This document shows positions 7,986 to 15,523 of a stretch of DNA of 64,000 nt, one piece after another. The position numbers and the translations under genes are program-made. The notes beneath the pieces are model-generated. The model ran no database searches, was not told the DNA's origin, and worked only from the letters and a program-made list of their open reading frames with translations. Source of the stretch: Actibacterium naphthalenivorans (GTDB lineage: Bacteria; Pseudomonadota; Alphaproteobacteria; Rhodobacterales; Rhodobacteraceae); assembly GCF_014196965.1 (NCBI RefSeq), contig NZ_JACIEQ010000004.1:62001-126000 (forward strand). Direction: 5' to 3'. Position 1 is the stretch's first letter. Every line of letters starts with the position of its first letter.

Positions 7986-9164
7986 ATGACGACGTGGAGC
8001 AAACGGACCAAACAGGTGCACGCAGGCACCCGCCGCAGCCAGTATGGCGAGGTGGCCGAGGCGATCTTTCTGACCCAGGGCTTTGTCTATGACACCGCCG
8101 AACAGGCCGAGGCGCGGTTTGTCGAGCTGGGCGAGGATGAATTCATCTATGCCCGCTACGGCAACCCCACCGTGCGGATGTTCGAAGAGCGGATCGCCGC
8201 GCTGGAAGGGGCCGAGGATGCCTTTGCCACCGCCAGCGGCATGGCTGCGGTGAACGCGGCGCTGACCTCGATGTTGAAATCCGGTGATCACGTGGTGGCG
8301 GCGCGGGCGCTGTTCGGATCGTGCCTCTATATCCTTGAAGAGGTTCTGGCCCGGTTCGGCGTGGCGCTGACGCTGGTGGATGGCACCGATCTGGATCAGT
8401 GGAAGGCCGCGGTCACGCCGGGAACGAAGGCGGTGTTCTTCGAATCCGTTTCCAACCCGACGCTGGAAGTGATCGACATTCGCGCCGTTGCCGAAATCGC
8501 CCATGCGGCGGGGGCGCTGGTGATCGTGGACAACGTATTCGCCACGCCGGTGTTTTCCGACGCGCTGGCGCAGGGGGCCGATGTGGTGGTCTATTCGGCG
8601 ACCAAGCACATCGACGGGCAGGGGCGCTGCCTGGGCGGTGTCGTGCTGGGATCGGCAGAGTATATCCGCGGCACGCTGGAGCCCTATCTGAAGCACACCG
8701 GCGGCGCGCTCAGCCCGTTCAACGCGTGGGTGATGCTGAAAGGGCTGGAAACGCTGGATCTGCGCGTGCGGGCGCAGGCCGAGGCCGCGCAGGCGCTGGC
8801 TGGCGCGCTGGAAGGCCATGGCAAGCTGTCGCGCGTGATCTATCCGGGGCTGGCGTCGCATCCGCAGCACGGCCTGGCGATGGCGCAGATGGGGTCGGGC
8901 GGCACGATGCTGTCGATCGAGCTGGCGGGCGGGCAGCCGGCGGCGTTCCGCTTTCTCAATGCGCTGAAACTGTTCACGATTTCCAACAACCTGGGTGATG
9001 CCAAAAGCCTGGTGACACACCCGGCCACCACCACGCATCAACGCCTGCCGGAGGATCAGAAGGTGATACTGGGCATCTCGCCGGGGCTGGTGCGGGTGTC
9101 GCTGGGGCTGGAGGATCCGGCCGATCTTCTGGCCGATGTGACCGGGGCGCTCGCGGCGGTCTGA
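7986..9164 (+). CDS. metZ: O-succinylhomoserine sulfhydrylase (PLP enzyme)
   Basis: A 392-aa Cys/Met metabolism PLP enzyme making homocysteine from O-succinylhomoserine and sulfide. ATG 7986 follows GGAGG (7973-7977). Family motifs are YARYGNPT (the PLP phosphate and substrate region), ALEGAEDAFATASGMAA, the Asp-bearing VIVDNVFATP, and the Schiff-base Lys in YSATKHIDGQGRC near residue 210. The C-terminal half has NNLGDAKSLVTHPATTTHQRL. MetZ is favoured over MetB/MetC by the HIDGQGR segment and the alphaproteobacterial SAM-II control; it could accept O-acetylhomoserine. The gene is monocistronic and is expected to be repressed when SAM is abundant. Confidence 0.92.
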   Translation: MTTWSKRTKQVHAGTRRSQYGEVAEAIFLTQGFVYDTAEQAEARFVELGEDEFIYARYGNPTVRMFEERIAALEGAEDAFATASGMAAVNAALTSMLKSGDHVVAARALFGSCLYILEEVLARFGVALTLVDGTDLDQWKAAVTPGTKAVFFESVSNPTLEVIDIRAVAEIAHAAGALVIVDNVFATPVFSDALAQGADVVVYSATKHIDGQGRCLGGVVLGSAEYIRGTLEPYLKHTGGALSPFNAWVMLKGLETLDLRVRAQAEAAQALAGALEGHGKLSRVIYPGLASHPQHGLAMAQMGSGGTMLSIELAGGQPAAFRFLNALKLFTISNNLGDAKSLVTHPATTTHQRLPEDQKVILGISPGLVRVSLGLEDPADLLADVTGALAAV

Positions 9165-9198
9165 CGCGCGCGGGCATCTGCGCCAGGGTGGGGCGGCG

Positions 9199-9690
9199 TC
9201 AGGTGCCGGGTAGCCCGCCCAGAAGCTTTTTCAGCAGTGCCGACAGGGTGTCCTGTTCTGCCCGGCTGAGCGCGCCGACGATCTGCGCCTCGTTGGCCAG
9301 ATGCGCCGCCATCGCCTGGTCGATCAGGGTGCGGCCCGCGTCGGTCAGTCCGACCAGGGTGCCGCGCCGGTCCGCCGGGTTGGGGCGGCGGGCGACCAGC
9401 CCGGCCTTTTCCAGCCGGTCGATCCGCGCGGTCATGCCCCCCGAGGACATCATCGTGACGTCGAACAGCGCGGATGGGCTGAGCGCATAGGGCGCGCCCG
9501 ACCGGCGCAGTGCGGCCAGTACGTCGAATTCGCCGCCTTGCAGGCCGAATTGGGCAAAGACCGGCGCCAGATGCTGACGCTCGATCACCAGCGCGGTTTC
9601 GGCCAGCCGCCCCAGCAACTCCATCGGCAGCAGGTCCATTTCGGGGCATTCCGCCCGCCATTGCGTCGCCGCGCGCGAGGCTCGGTCCAT
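9199..9690 (-). CDS. MarR-family transcriptional regulator
   Basis: A 163-aa winged-helix regulator. Of three in-frame ATGs (9714, 9702, 9690), the innermost is preferred because it alone has a Shine-Dalgarno (GGAGCGAAGG) and because the outermost falls inside the presumed operator. The wHTH spans about residues 45-115: FDVLAALRRSG, the recognition helix with SGGMTARIDRLEKAGLV, and the wing NPADRRGTLVGLTDAG (the DRR(G)xxVxLT hallmark). It is divergent from an EamA exporter gene; the intergenic 39-bp near-palindrome at 9701-9739 suggests it represses both genes. The effector is unknown. Confidence 0.9.
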   Translation of the reverse strand: MDRASRAATQWRAECPEMDLLPMELLGRLAETALVIERQHLAPVFAQFGLQGGEFDVLAALRRSGAPYALSPSALFDVTMMSSGGMTARIDRLEKAGLVARRPNPADRRGTLVGLTDAGRTLIDQAMAAHLANEAQIVGALSRAEQDTLSALLKKLLGGLPGT

Positions 9691-9700
9691 CCTTCGCTCC

Positions 9701-9739
9701 ATTTGTCTTGACATAAAGATACTTTTTGCCAAGATAAAT
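9701..9739. promoter_or_regulatory. Predicted MarR operator (39-bp near-palindrome) with overlapping promoter
   Basis: The segment reads nearly the same on both strands, with arms ATTTGTCTTGACATAAAG and ATTTATCTTGGCAAAAAG (three mismatches in 18) around a centre at 9720. Arms with ATCTTG half-sites are typical of MarR-family operators. A -35 TTGACA (9708-9713) for the downstream EamA gene lies inside the left arm, with a weak -10 (GATAAA) at 9733-9738, so a bound dimer would block transcription. Confidence 0.65.
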
Positions 9740-9765
9740 CCTACCACATCACAGGAGCCTCTCCA

Positions 9766-10701
9766 ATGGCGTCCCCCCGGATTGCCGCGCGGCCAGATGC
9801 CGGCGCGGCCCGCTCTTTCGTGTCCGCCCTTGGTCTGCTGGTTCTGACCGGCAGCCTGCTGGCGCTGAGTATCATCCTGTCGGGCGTCGCTGCCGCGCAG
9901 GGCGCGCCGATGCTGTCCTTTCTGGTGGCGGTGATGGGCGGCGCGGGGCTGTGCCTGCTGATGCTGGCCCGGGCGTTGGGCCAGATGCCGGGGCGGGGGC
10001 GCTGGCCGCCGCTGCTGGCCTATGGCGCCGGGGCGGGGGCCTTCATGGCGCTGCCCAATGCGATGGGTTATCTGGCGGTGGCGCATGTCGGGGCGGGCTA
10101 TCTGTCGCTGACCTTCGCCTTTCCGCTGTTGCTGACCTATCTGATGGCACTGGCGGTGGGCATGGACCGGTTCCGCCCCGCCCGGCTGGCGGGGGTTGCC
10201 GCGGCTTTGGCGGGCGGTGTTCTGCTGGCGCTGTCGAAGTTCGGGCAGGACGGCCCCGCCGCCGCCGGCGCGGGCTGGATCGCGCTGGCCAGTGCCGTTC
10301 CGCTGTTCATCGCGCTGGGCAATCTTTATCGCACCCGGTTCTGGCCCGCCGGCGCGCAGCCGGTGCTGCTGGCGGGGCTGATGCTGGTGCTGGCCGCGGT
10401 TCTGGTGCTGCCGCTGGCGATCGCGCGCGAAGGCGCCGGGGCGGCGCTGTTGTGGCGCGATCCGGGTCTGCGGCTGCTGGTGACGCTCAACATCGCCCTG
10501 TTTTGCATCCAGTATGTCGCCTATTTCCGGCTTCAGCATGTCGCGGGGCCGGTCTATCTGAGCCAGCTGGGCAGCGTCGCGGCGCTGGTCGGCGCGGGCA
10601 TCGCCGCCGCGATGGGCGAGGCGCTGCCCCCGGCGGCGCCGCTGTCGGCGCTGTTCTTCGGTGTGGGGCTTGTACTCTTTCACCGCGCGGCTGATGCTTG
10701 A
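9766..10701 (+). CDS. EamA/DMT-superfamily transporter under a divergent MarR regulator
   Basis: A 311-aa, about ten-helix EamA transporter. AGGAG lies 9 nt before the ATG. The first half runs about 18-150, with the loop PNAMGYLAVAHVGAGYLSLTFAFPLL typical of the EamA fold. The second half runs about 165-305, with GPVYLSQLGSVAALVGAGIAA. The divergent MarR regulator and operator suggest inducible export of a toxic or overflow compound. Substrate is not predictable. Its stop overlaps the upstream region of trkH, whose start is 33 bp further. Confidence 0.85.
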   Translation: MASPRIAARPDAGAARSFVSALGLLVLTGSLLALSIILSGVAAAQGAPMLSFLVAVMGGAGLCLLMLARALGQMPGRGRWPPLLAYGAGAGAFMALPNAMGYLAVAHVGAGYLSLTFAFPLLLTYLMALAVGMDRFRPARLAGVAAALAGGVLLALSKFGQDGPAAAGAGWIALASAVPLFIALGNLYRTRFWPAGAQPVLLAGLMLVLAAVLVLPLAIAREGAGAALLWRDPGLRLLVTLNIALFCIQYVAYFRLQHVAGPVYLSQLGSVAALVGAGIAAAMGEALPPAAPLSALFFGVGLVLFHRAADA

Positions 10702-10733
10702 CAGCGCCGCGCCGGACGGCCAAGCCTGCGCTC

Positions 10734-12182
10734 ATGATCGACCTGCGCCCCGTCGGATATGTCATTGGCCTGCTCGTGTCCGTTTTGGGGGGGACGATGC
10801 TGTTGCCGCTGGCGGTGGATCTGTGGCTGGGCAATGGCGAATGGTCGGTCTTTCTGGAAGCGGCGATCCTGACCATCCTCACCGGCGGCGTTCTGGCGCT
10901 GGCCTCGTCCAACGGGGTGCAGGCGGGGCTGACGCTGCAGCAGACCTTCATGCTGACAACCGGGGTCTGGCTGATCCTGCCGGTGTTCGGCTCGATCCCG
11001 TTTCTGATCGGCGCGACAGACGCGCGGCTGGTCGATGCGTTCTTCGAGGCGATGTCGGGCATGACGACGACCGGCTCGACCGTGTTTTCCGGGCTGGACG
11101 ATCTGCCCGCGGGGCTGTTGCTGTGGCGCTCTATGCTGCAGTGGTTCGGCGGGGTCGGCATCATCGTGGTGGCAATGGTGTTTCTGCCCGAGCTGAAGGT
11201 CGGCGGGATGCAGATCTTCCGGTCGGAGGCGTTCGACACCGGCGGCAAGGTGCTGCCGCGCGCGGCGCAGATCGCGGCGCGGATCTCGGTGGTCTATCTG
11301 TTTTTCACGGTGCTGTGCTATATCGCCTATCTGCTGGTCGGGCTGAGCAGTTTCGACGCGTTGAACCACGCGTTGACCACCATGTCCACCGGCGGGTTTT
11401 CCACCTATGACGCGTCGTTCGGCACGTTTCAGGGGCCGGCGGAATATGTGGCCTCGGTGTTCATGGTGCTCGCCAGCCTGCCGTTCGTGCGCTACGTGCA
11501 GATCATGGGCGGGCATACCGGGCCGATGCTGCGCGACAGTCAGGTGCGGACCTTTCTGATGGTCGTGCTGGTGCTGGTCGGCGTGATCACGGTGTTCCGG
11601 GTGGTGGTCAATGCCGATCATCTGGAGCATGCGTTCCGCGAGGCGATTTTCAACGTCACCTCGATCATGACAGGCACCGGTTTTGCCAGTGTCGATTATC
11701 AGCTTTGGGGCGCGTTCCCGGTTGTCATCTTCTTTTTCATCGGTCTGGTGGGCGGCTGCGCGGGATCGACCTGCTGTTCGATAAAGGTGTTCCGGTTCCA
11801 GCTACTGTTTGCCTCGATCCGGGCGCAGATCCGCCGGATCCACGCGCCGCACGGCGTGTTCACCCCGCGCTACGAGGGGCGGCCGGTGTCGGAGGATGTG
11901 CTGTCCTCGGTGATGGCGTTCTTCGTGCTGTTCGTGGTGTCGCTTGGTGTGTTGTCGGTTCTGCTGGCGATGACGGGGCTGGATTTCGTCACCTCGGTGT
12001 CGGGCGCGGCCACGGCGCTGGCCAATATCGGGCCGGGCCTTGGTGATGTGATCGGCCCGGCCGGCAATTTCGCGAGCCTGAACGACACCGCCAAATGGCT
12101 GATCGCCGCCGCGATGCTGATCGGCCGGCTGGAGCTTCTGGCGGTTTATGCCATGCTCTCGCTCACCTTCTGGCGCAGCTGA
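10734..12182 (+). CDS. trkH: TrkH-family potassium uptake protein
   Basis: A 482-aa K+ channel-like subunit, matching the length of E. coli TrkH. The ATG at 10734 is chosen over an upstream TTG for length, although the ribosome binding site is weak. The four selectivity-filter repeats are visible: MSGMTTTGSTVF, MSTGGFSTY, MTGTGFASV and LANIGPGLGDV. They alternate with hydrophobic helix pairs, and GGCAGSTCCSIKVFR occurs in the long helix of the third repeat. TrkH partners with the cytoplasmic NAD/ATP-binding TrkA, which is not in this window. It acts at the inner membrane in K+ homeostasis. Confidence 0.93.
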   Translation: MIDLRPVGYVIGLLVSVLGGTMLLPLAVDLWLGNGEWSVFLEAAILTILTGGVLALASSNGVQAGLTLQQTFMLTTGVWLILPVFGSIPFLIGATDARLVDAFFEAMSGMTTTGSTVFSGLDDLPAGLLLWRSMLQWFGGVGIIVVAMVFLPELKVGGMQIFRSEAFDTGGKVLPRAAQIAARISVVYLFFTVLCYIAYLLVGLSSFDALNHALTTMSTGGFSTYDASFGTFQGPAEYVASVFMVLASLPFVRYVQIMGGHTGPMLRDSQVRTFLMVVLVLVGVITVFRVVVNADHLEHAFREAIFNVTSIMTGTGFASVDYQLWGAFPVVIFFFIGLVGGCAGSTCCSIKVFRFQLLFASIRAQIRRIHAPHGVFTPRYEGRPVSEDVLSSVMAFFVLFVVSLGVLSVLLAMTGLDFVTSVSGAATALANIGPGLGDVIGPAGNFASLNDTAKWLIAAAMLIGRLELLAVYAMLSLTFWRS

Positions 12183-12188
12183 GCCCGC

Positions 12189-13895
12189 TCAGTTCCAGCA
12201 CGATACCAGCACCGTCATGTCTGCGGCCCGGGCCGCCAGATCAGCCGGATCCAGCGCGCCGGTATTGTCGGAGGCGGACATTTGCAGGCCGTTGGCCGAC
12301 AGGAATTCCGCGATCGCCGGAACGGTCGCGGCAAAGCTGACATCGCCGGGCAGGCTGCGCGCGCCGCCCGCCACGGGCACCAGCATCCCCAGAACCGCGC
12401 CGGTGGCGTCGAAGACCGGGCCGCCCATGTCGCCCGGCATCGCATCCAGCGACAGCCGGCTCACGGTTTCTTCGCCCGACAGGCCGCGCAGATCGGCCAG
12501 GGTGCCATAGGTCAGCACCGGCAGGTCGAGCACGTCGCCATAGGGAAATCCGGCCACCGCGACATCGCTGCGCAGGCGCGGCACCCCGGTTTGAAACGCC
12601 GCATGGCCGATGGGCGACAGGGCCTCGCGCGGGCGCAGCACGGCAAGGTCGAGCGCCTCGTCGCGCGCGGCCAGCTCGGCCTCGAACTCATCGCCGACCG
12701 TGATATGCGGGCATTGCGCCAGCCCCTCTGCCGTGGTCAGCACGGTGCCGGCGCCGTCAATGAAAAATCCGGTGCGCGACAGGGTCGGGCGGCGGATTTC
12801 GAGGCCCGCCAGCAGATCGGCGCTCTGCTCCGTGTCGGGGGTGCCCAGCGTTTCGTCCAGTGCCGTGTCACCATAGGGGGCAAAGCTTTCGCGCATGATC
12901 TGGGCGGCGCGTTGCAGCAGTTTTTCATCTTCCGGCCGCCAGGCCAGCGTGAAGCCCTTTATGGTGCCGTTTTTCAGTTCGGCATAGGTATAGGAATGCA
13001 AATCGCGGCCGGTTCCGGTGATTTCGAACGATGTGCCGGTGCGCTCGCGCGGCCCGGTCAGGGGCACGATTTCAAGGCTCTGCATCACGTCATAGAGGCC
13101 GAACAGCGTGCTGCGGTCGCCCTTCTGGCTGATCAACAGCGCCCGGACGCCCGAGCCGCCGGTTTCGGCGTAATGCACGAAGGGCGGCTCGTAGCCCTGA
13201 AACGCGACCATTCCGGCGGGCAGGGTGATGCGGATGCCGGCGGCGGTTTCGTCGACCTGTTGCAGCCCCAGGGCGCCGATCGCGTCGGCATAGGATGTCA
13301 GCAGCTCGGCGCGCTGGCGGCTGGTCAGCACGCCGGTCGGATCATAGCCCATCGCCAGCTGATAGCTGGCCATGGCGTTGCGGGTGCCGGGGCCGAAGGC
13401 GCCGTCGATGGCCGATGTGTAATGGCCTTCCCATTGCAATGCCTCCTGAACCTTCTGCCGCTCCTGCGGGGTCAGGGCGCGTTCGGCGCGGCGCGCCTCG
13501 GCCGGGGTCTCGTCGGGCAGGGCGGCCGGTTGTTGCAGCGGCATCGCGGTCTGCAGCGGCGCGGTGCGGGGCGGGGCGCCGATGGGCCAGAACTGCTGAC
13601 GGAAGGCGCCGCCATCGGAGACATAGCTGTCGGCCGGGATCAGACGGTCGCGCCGAAGCTGTTGCAGCCGCGCGCGCGCATCGTCACCGGTGAACGGGCC
13701 GAGGGCGATGGCGTACCAGCCGGTGTTGAGCTGAAACCCTGCCACGTCGGTGAAGGCGTTGGAATAGGCGCGCGCGCGGTCCTGCGCCTCGCGCAGGGTG
13801 GGGCGCGCCTCGATCTGGACCCACACGCTGTTCTGTGCGGCGGCGGGCAGGGCCCAGGCGATGATAAGGAATACGATTGAAACTGCTTTGCGCAT
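12189..13895 (-). CDS. Secreted SPOR / peptidoglycan-binding / trypsin-fold protein with degenerate catalytic triad
   Basis: A 568-aa protein with a Sec signal peptide (residues 1-20, ending AAA-QN). Domains in order: a SPOR-like repeat (about 24-95, VWVQIEARPTLREAQDRA to LQQLRRD); a Pro-rich linker; a PG_binding_1-like domain (about 142-197, with IDGAFGPGTRNAM); a region of about 150 residues with no family I recognise; and a trypsin-2 type fold (about 375-545). In that fold the His position is Glu390 (VLTTAEGLAQC in place of TNAHVV), Asp416 is kept (ALDLAVLR), and the Ser position is Met490 (PGDMGGPVF in place of GNSGGP). Serine protease activity is therefore unlikely. It probably binds septal or sidewall peptidoglycan in the periplasm. 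Confidence 0.82.
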   Translation of the reverse strand: MRKAVSIVFLIIAWALPAAAQNSVWVQIEARPTLREAQDRARAYSNAFTDVAGFQLNTGWYAIALGPFTGDDARARLQQLRRDRLIPADSYVSDGGAFRQQFWPIGAPPRTAPLQTAMPLQQPAALPDETPAEARRAERALTPQERQKVQEALQWEGHYTSAIDGAFGPGTRNAMASYQLAMGYDPTGVLTSRQRAELLTSYADAIGALGLQQVDETAAGIRITLPAGMVAFQGYEPPFVHYAETGGSGVRALLISQKGDRSTLFGLYDVMQSLEIVPLTGPRERTGTSFEITGTGRDLHSYTYAELKNGTIKGFTLAWRPEDEKLLQRAAQIMRESFAPYGDTALDETLGTPDTEQSADLLAGLEIRRPTLSRTGFFIDGAGTVLTTAEGLAQCPHITVGDEFEAELAARDEALDLAVLRPREALSPIGHAAFQTGVPRLRSDVAVAGFPYGDVLDLPVLTYGTLADLRGLSGEETVSRLSLDAMPGDMGGPVFDATGAVLGMLVPVAGGARSLPGDVSFAATVPAIAEFLSANGLQMSASDNTGALDPADLAARAADMTVLVSCWN

Positions 13896-13996
13896 TACGC
13901 TGTCTGCCCCTGAAAGTTGTCGCCGGGCGGCGAATCCGCGACAGACCGTACCAAAGCCGTGCCGGTTTGCACGTCAATAATCCGCGCCACCGCCAA

Positions 13997-14025
13997 TTGA
14001 CCCTGCCGCGCGTGTTGCATATTGA
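13997..14025 (+). promoter_or_regulatory. Predicted sigma-70 promoter of glyQ operon
   Basis: TTGACC (13997-14002), a 17-bp spacer and TATTGA (14020-14025), 33 bp before the glyQ ATG. Confidence 0.55.
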
Positions 14026-14057
14026 GACGCTGTTTCCTATCAGCGGGGCCAAAGACG

Positions 14058-14996
14058 ATGAGCGACAGCAATCCCCGGAGTTTCCAGGAGATCATCCTGA
14101 GGCTGCAGACCTATTGGGCGGCGAAGGGCTGCGCGGTGCTGCAACCCTATGACATCGAGGTCGGCGCCGGCACGTTCCACCCGGCCACCACCCTGCGCGC
14201 GCTTGGCACCCGGCCCTGGGCGGCGGCCTATGTGCAGCCCTCGCGCCGGCCCACCGACGGGCGCTATGGCGAGAACCCGAACCGGCTCCAGCATTACTAT
14301 CAGTTTCAGGTGCTGATCAAACCCAGCCCGCCGGATCTGCAGGATCTCTATCTCGGCTCGCTCGAGGCGATCGGCATCGACATGGCGCTGCATGATATCC
14401 GCTTTGTCGAGGATGACTGGGAAAGCCCGACGCTGGGCGCCTGGGGCCTGGGTTGGGAGGTGTGGTGCGACGGGATGGAGGTCAGCCAGTTCACCTATTT
14501 CCAGCAGGTCGGCGGGCATGACTGCAAGCCGGTCTCGGGCGAGCTGACCTACGGGCTGGAACGGCTCGCGATGTATGTGCTGGGCATCGACCATGTGATG
14601 GACATGCCCTTCAACGATCCGCAGACGCCGATTCACCTGACCTATGGTGACGTGTTCCGCCAGACAGAGCAGGAATACAGCCGCTGGAATTTCGACGTGG
14701 CCGAAACCGCGATGCTGCTGCGCCATTTCGAGGACGCCGAGACCGAATGCGAGGCGATCCTGGCGCATCCGCACGAGGATCCGAAAACGGGCAGGCGCAT
14801 CGTGATGGCCCACCCGGCCTATGACCAGTGCATCAAGGCCAGCCATCTGTTCAACCTGCTGGATGCGCGGGGCGTCATCTCCGTCACCGAGCGGCAGGCC
14901 TATATCGGGCGGGTGCGGGCGCTGGCCAAGCGCTGCGCCGATGCCTTCGTGCAGACCGAAGCCGGGGGGTGGCTCCCGGCGGAGCCCGTGGAATGA
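14058..14996 (+). CDS. glyQ: Glycyl-tRNA synthetase alpha subunit
   Basis: A 312-aa class II aaRS catalytic subunit of the bacterial alpha2beta2 GlyRS, charging tRNA-Gly in the cytoplasm. Signature sequences are [53 protein letters not shown] (motif 2 region), [18 protein letters not shown] and [13 protein letters not shown] (motif 3). The ATG at 14058 is the standard family start. The stop overlaps the next ATG (ATGA), so translation is coupled to the 175-aa protein and then glyS. Confidence 0.97.
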   Translation: MSDSNPRSFQEIILRLQTYWAAKGCAVLQPYDIEVGAGTFHPATTLRALGTRPWAAAYVQPSRRPTDGRYGENPNRLQHYYQFQVLIKPSPPDLQDLYLGSLEAIGIDMALHDIRFVEDDWESPTLGAWGLGWEVWCDGMEVSQFTYFQQVGGHDCKPVSGELTYGLERLAMYVLGIDHVMDMPFNDPQTPIHLTYGDVFRQTEQEYSRWNFDVAETAMLLRHFEDAETECEAILAHPHEDPKTGRRIVMAHPAYDQCIKASHLFNLLDARGVISVTERQAYIGRVRALAKRCADAFVQTEAGGWLPAEPVE

Positions 14997-15520
14997 ACGG
15001 CAAGCTTGTCGCAGGGGCCATCGTTGCCGCCGGCCTGATCGCCGGCGCGGCGATGTACTACCTGCAGGTCTATGCCTATTACGAGCGCGTTCCGGCCACC
15101 GGCGAGGGCGATGTGCGGCTGACATCCCTGGCCACCGGCGCGCCCGAGCCGATCCTGTACGACGCGTTTCAGGCCATCGACGCCGACAGTTCGCCGGTGC
15201 GCTATCGCGCCTGCTTCACCACGCCGCTCAGCCAGGCGATGCTCAGCGAAACCTATGTGATTTTCGAAGCGCCCGTGCCGCTGACCGGCCCCGGCTGGTT
15301 CGGCTGCTATGACGCGGCCGAGGTGGACGCCGCCCTGGCCGACGGCAGCGCCATCGCCTTTCTGGGCCAGCAGAACGTGACATACGGCATCGACCGTGTG
15401 GTCGCCATTCTTGACGATGGCCGCGGTTTTGCCTGGAACCAGATCAACCATTGCGGCGAGGTTGTGTTTGAAGGCAAACCCGCCCCCGAGGGCTGCCCGC
15501 CCGTACCGGAAAGAAACTGA
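14993..15520 (+). CDS. Membrane-anchored conserved protein between glyQ and glyS (DUF6446-like)
   Basis: A 175-aa product starting in the ATGA overlap with glyQ and ending 3 bp before glyS. It has a single N-terminal transmembrane anchor ([20 protein letters not shown], about residues 5-24) followed by a roughly 150-residue domain predicted to be periplasmic. That domain contains [35 protein letters not shown] and [22 protein letters not shown], with four Cys that could form disulfides. This type of gene sits between glyQ and glyS in many Rhodobacteraceae and I recall it as DUF6446. The function is unknown; a role in tRNA charging is not suggested by the fold or location. Confidence 0.8.
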   Translation: MNGKLVAGAIVAAGLIAGAAMYYLQVYAYYERVPATGEGDVRLTSLATGAPEPILYDAFQAIDADSSPVRYRACFTTPLSQAMLSETYVIFEAPVPLTGPGWFGCYDAAEVDAALADGSAIAFLGQQNVTYGIDRVVAILDDGRGFAWNQINHCGEVVFEGKPAPEGCPPVPERN

Positions 15521-15523
15521 CCC

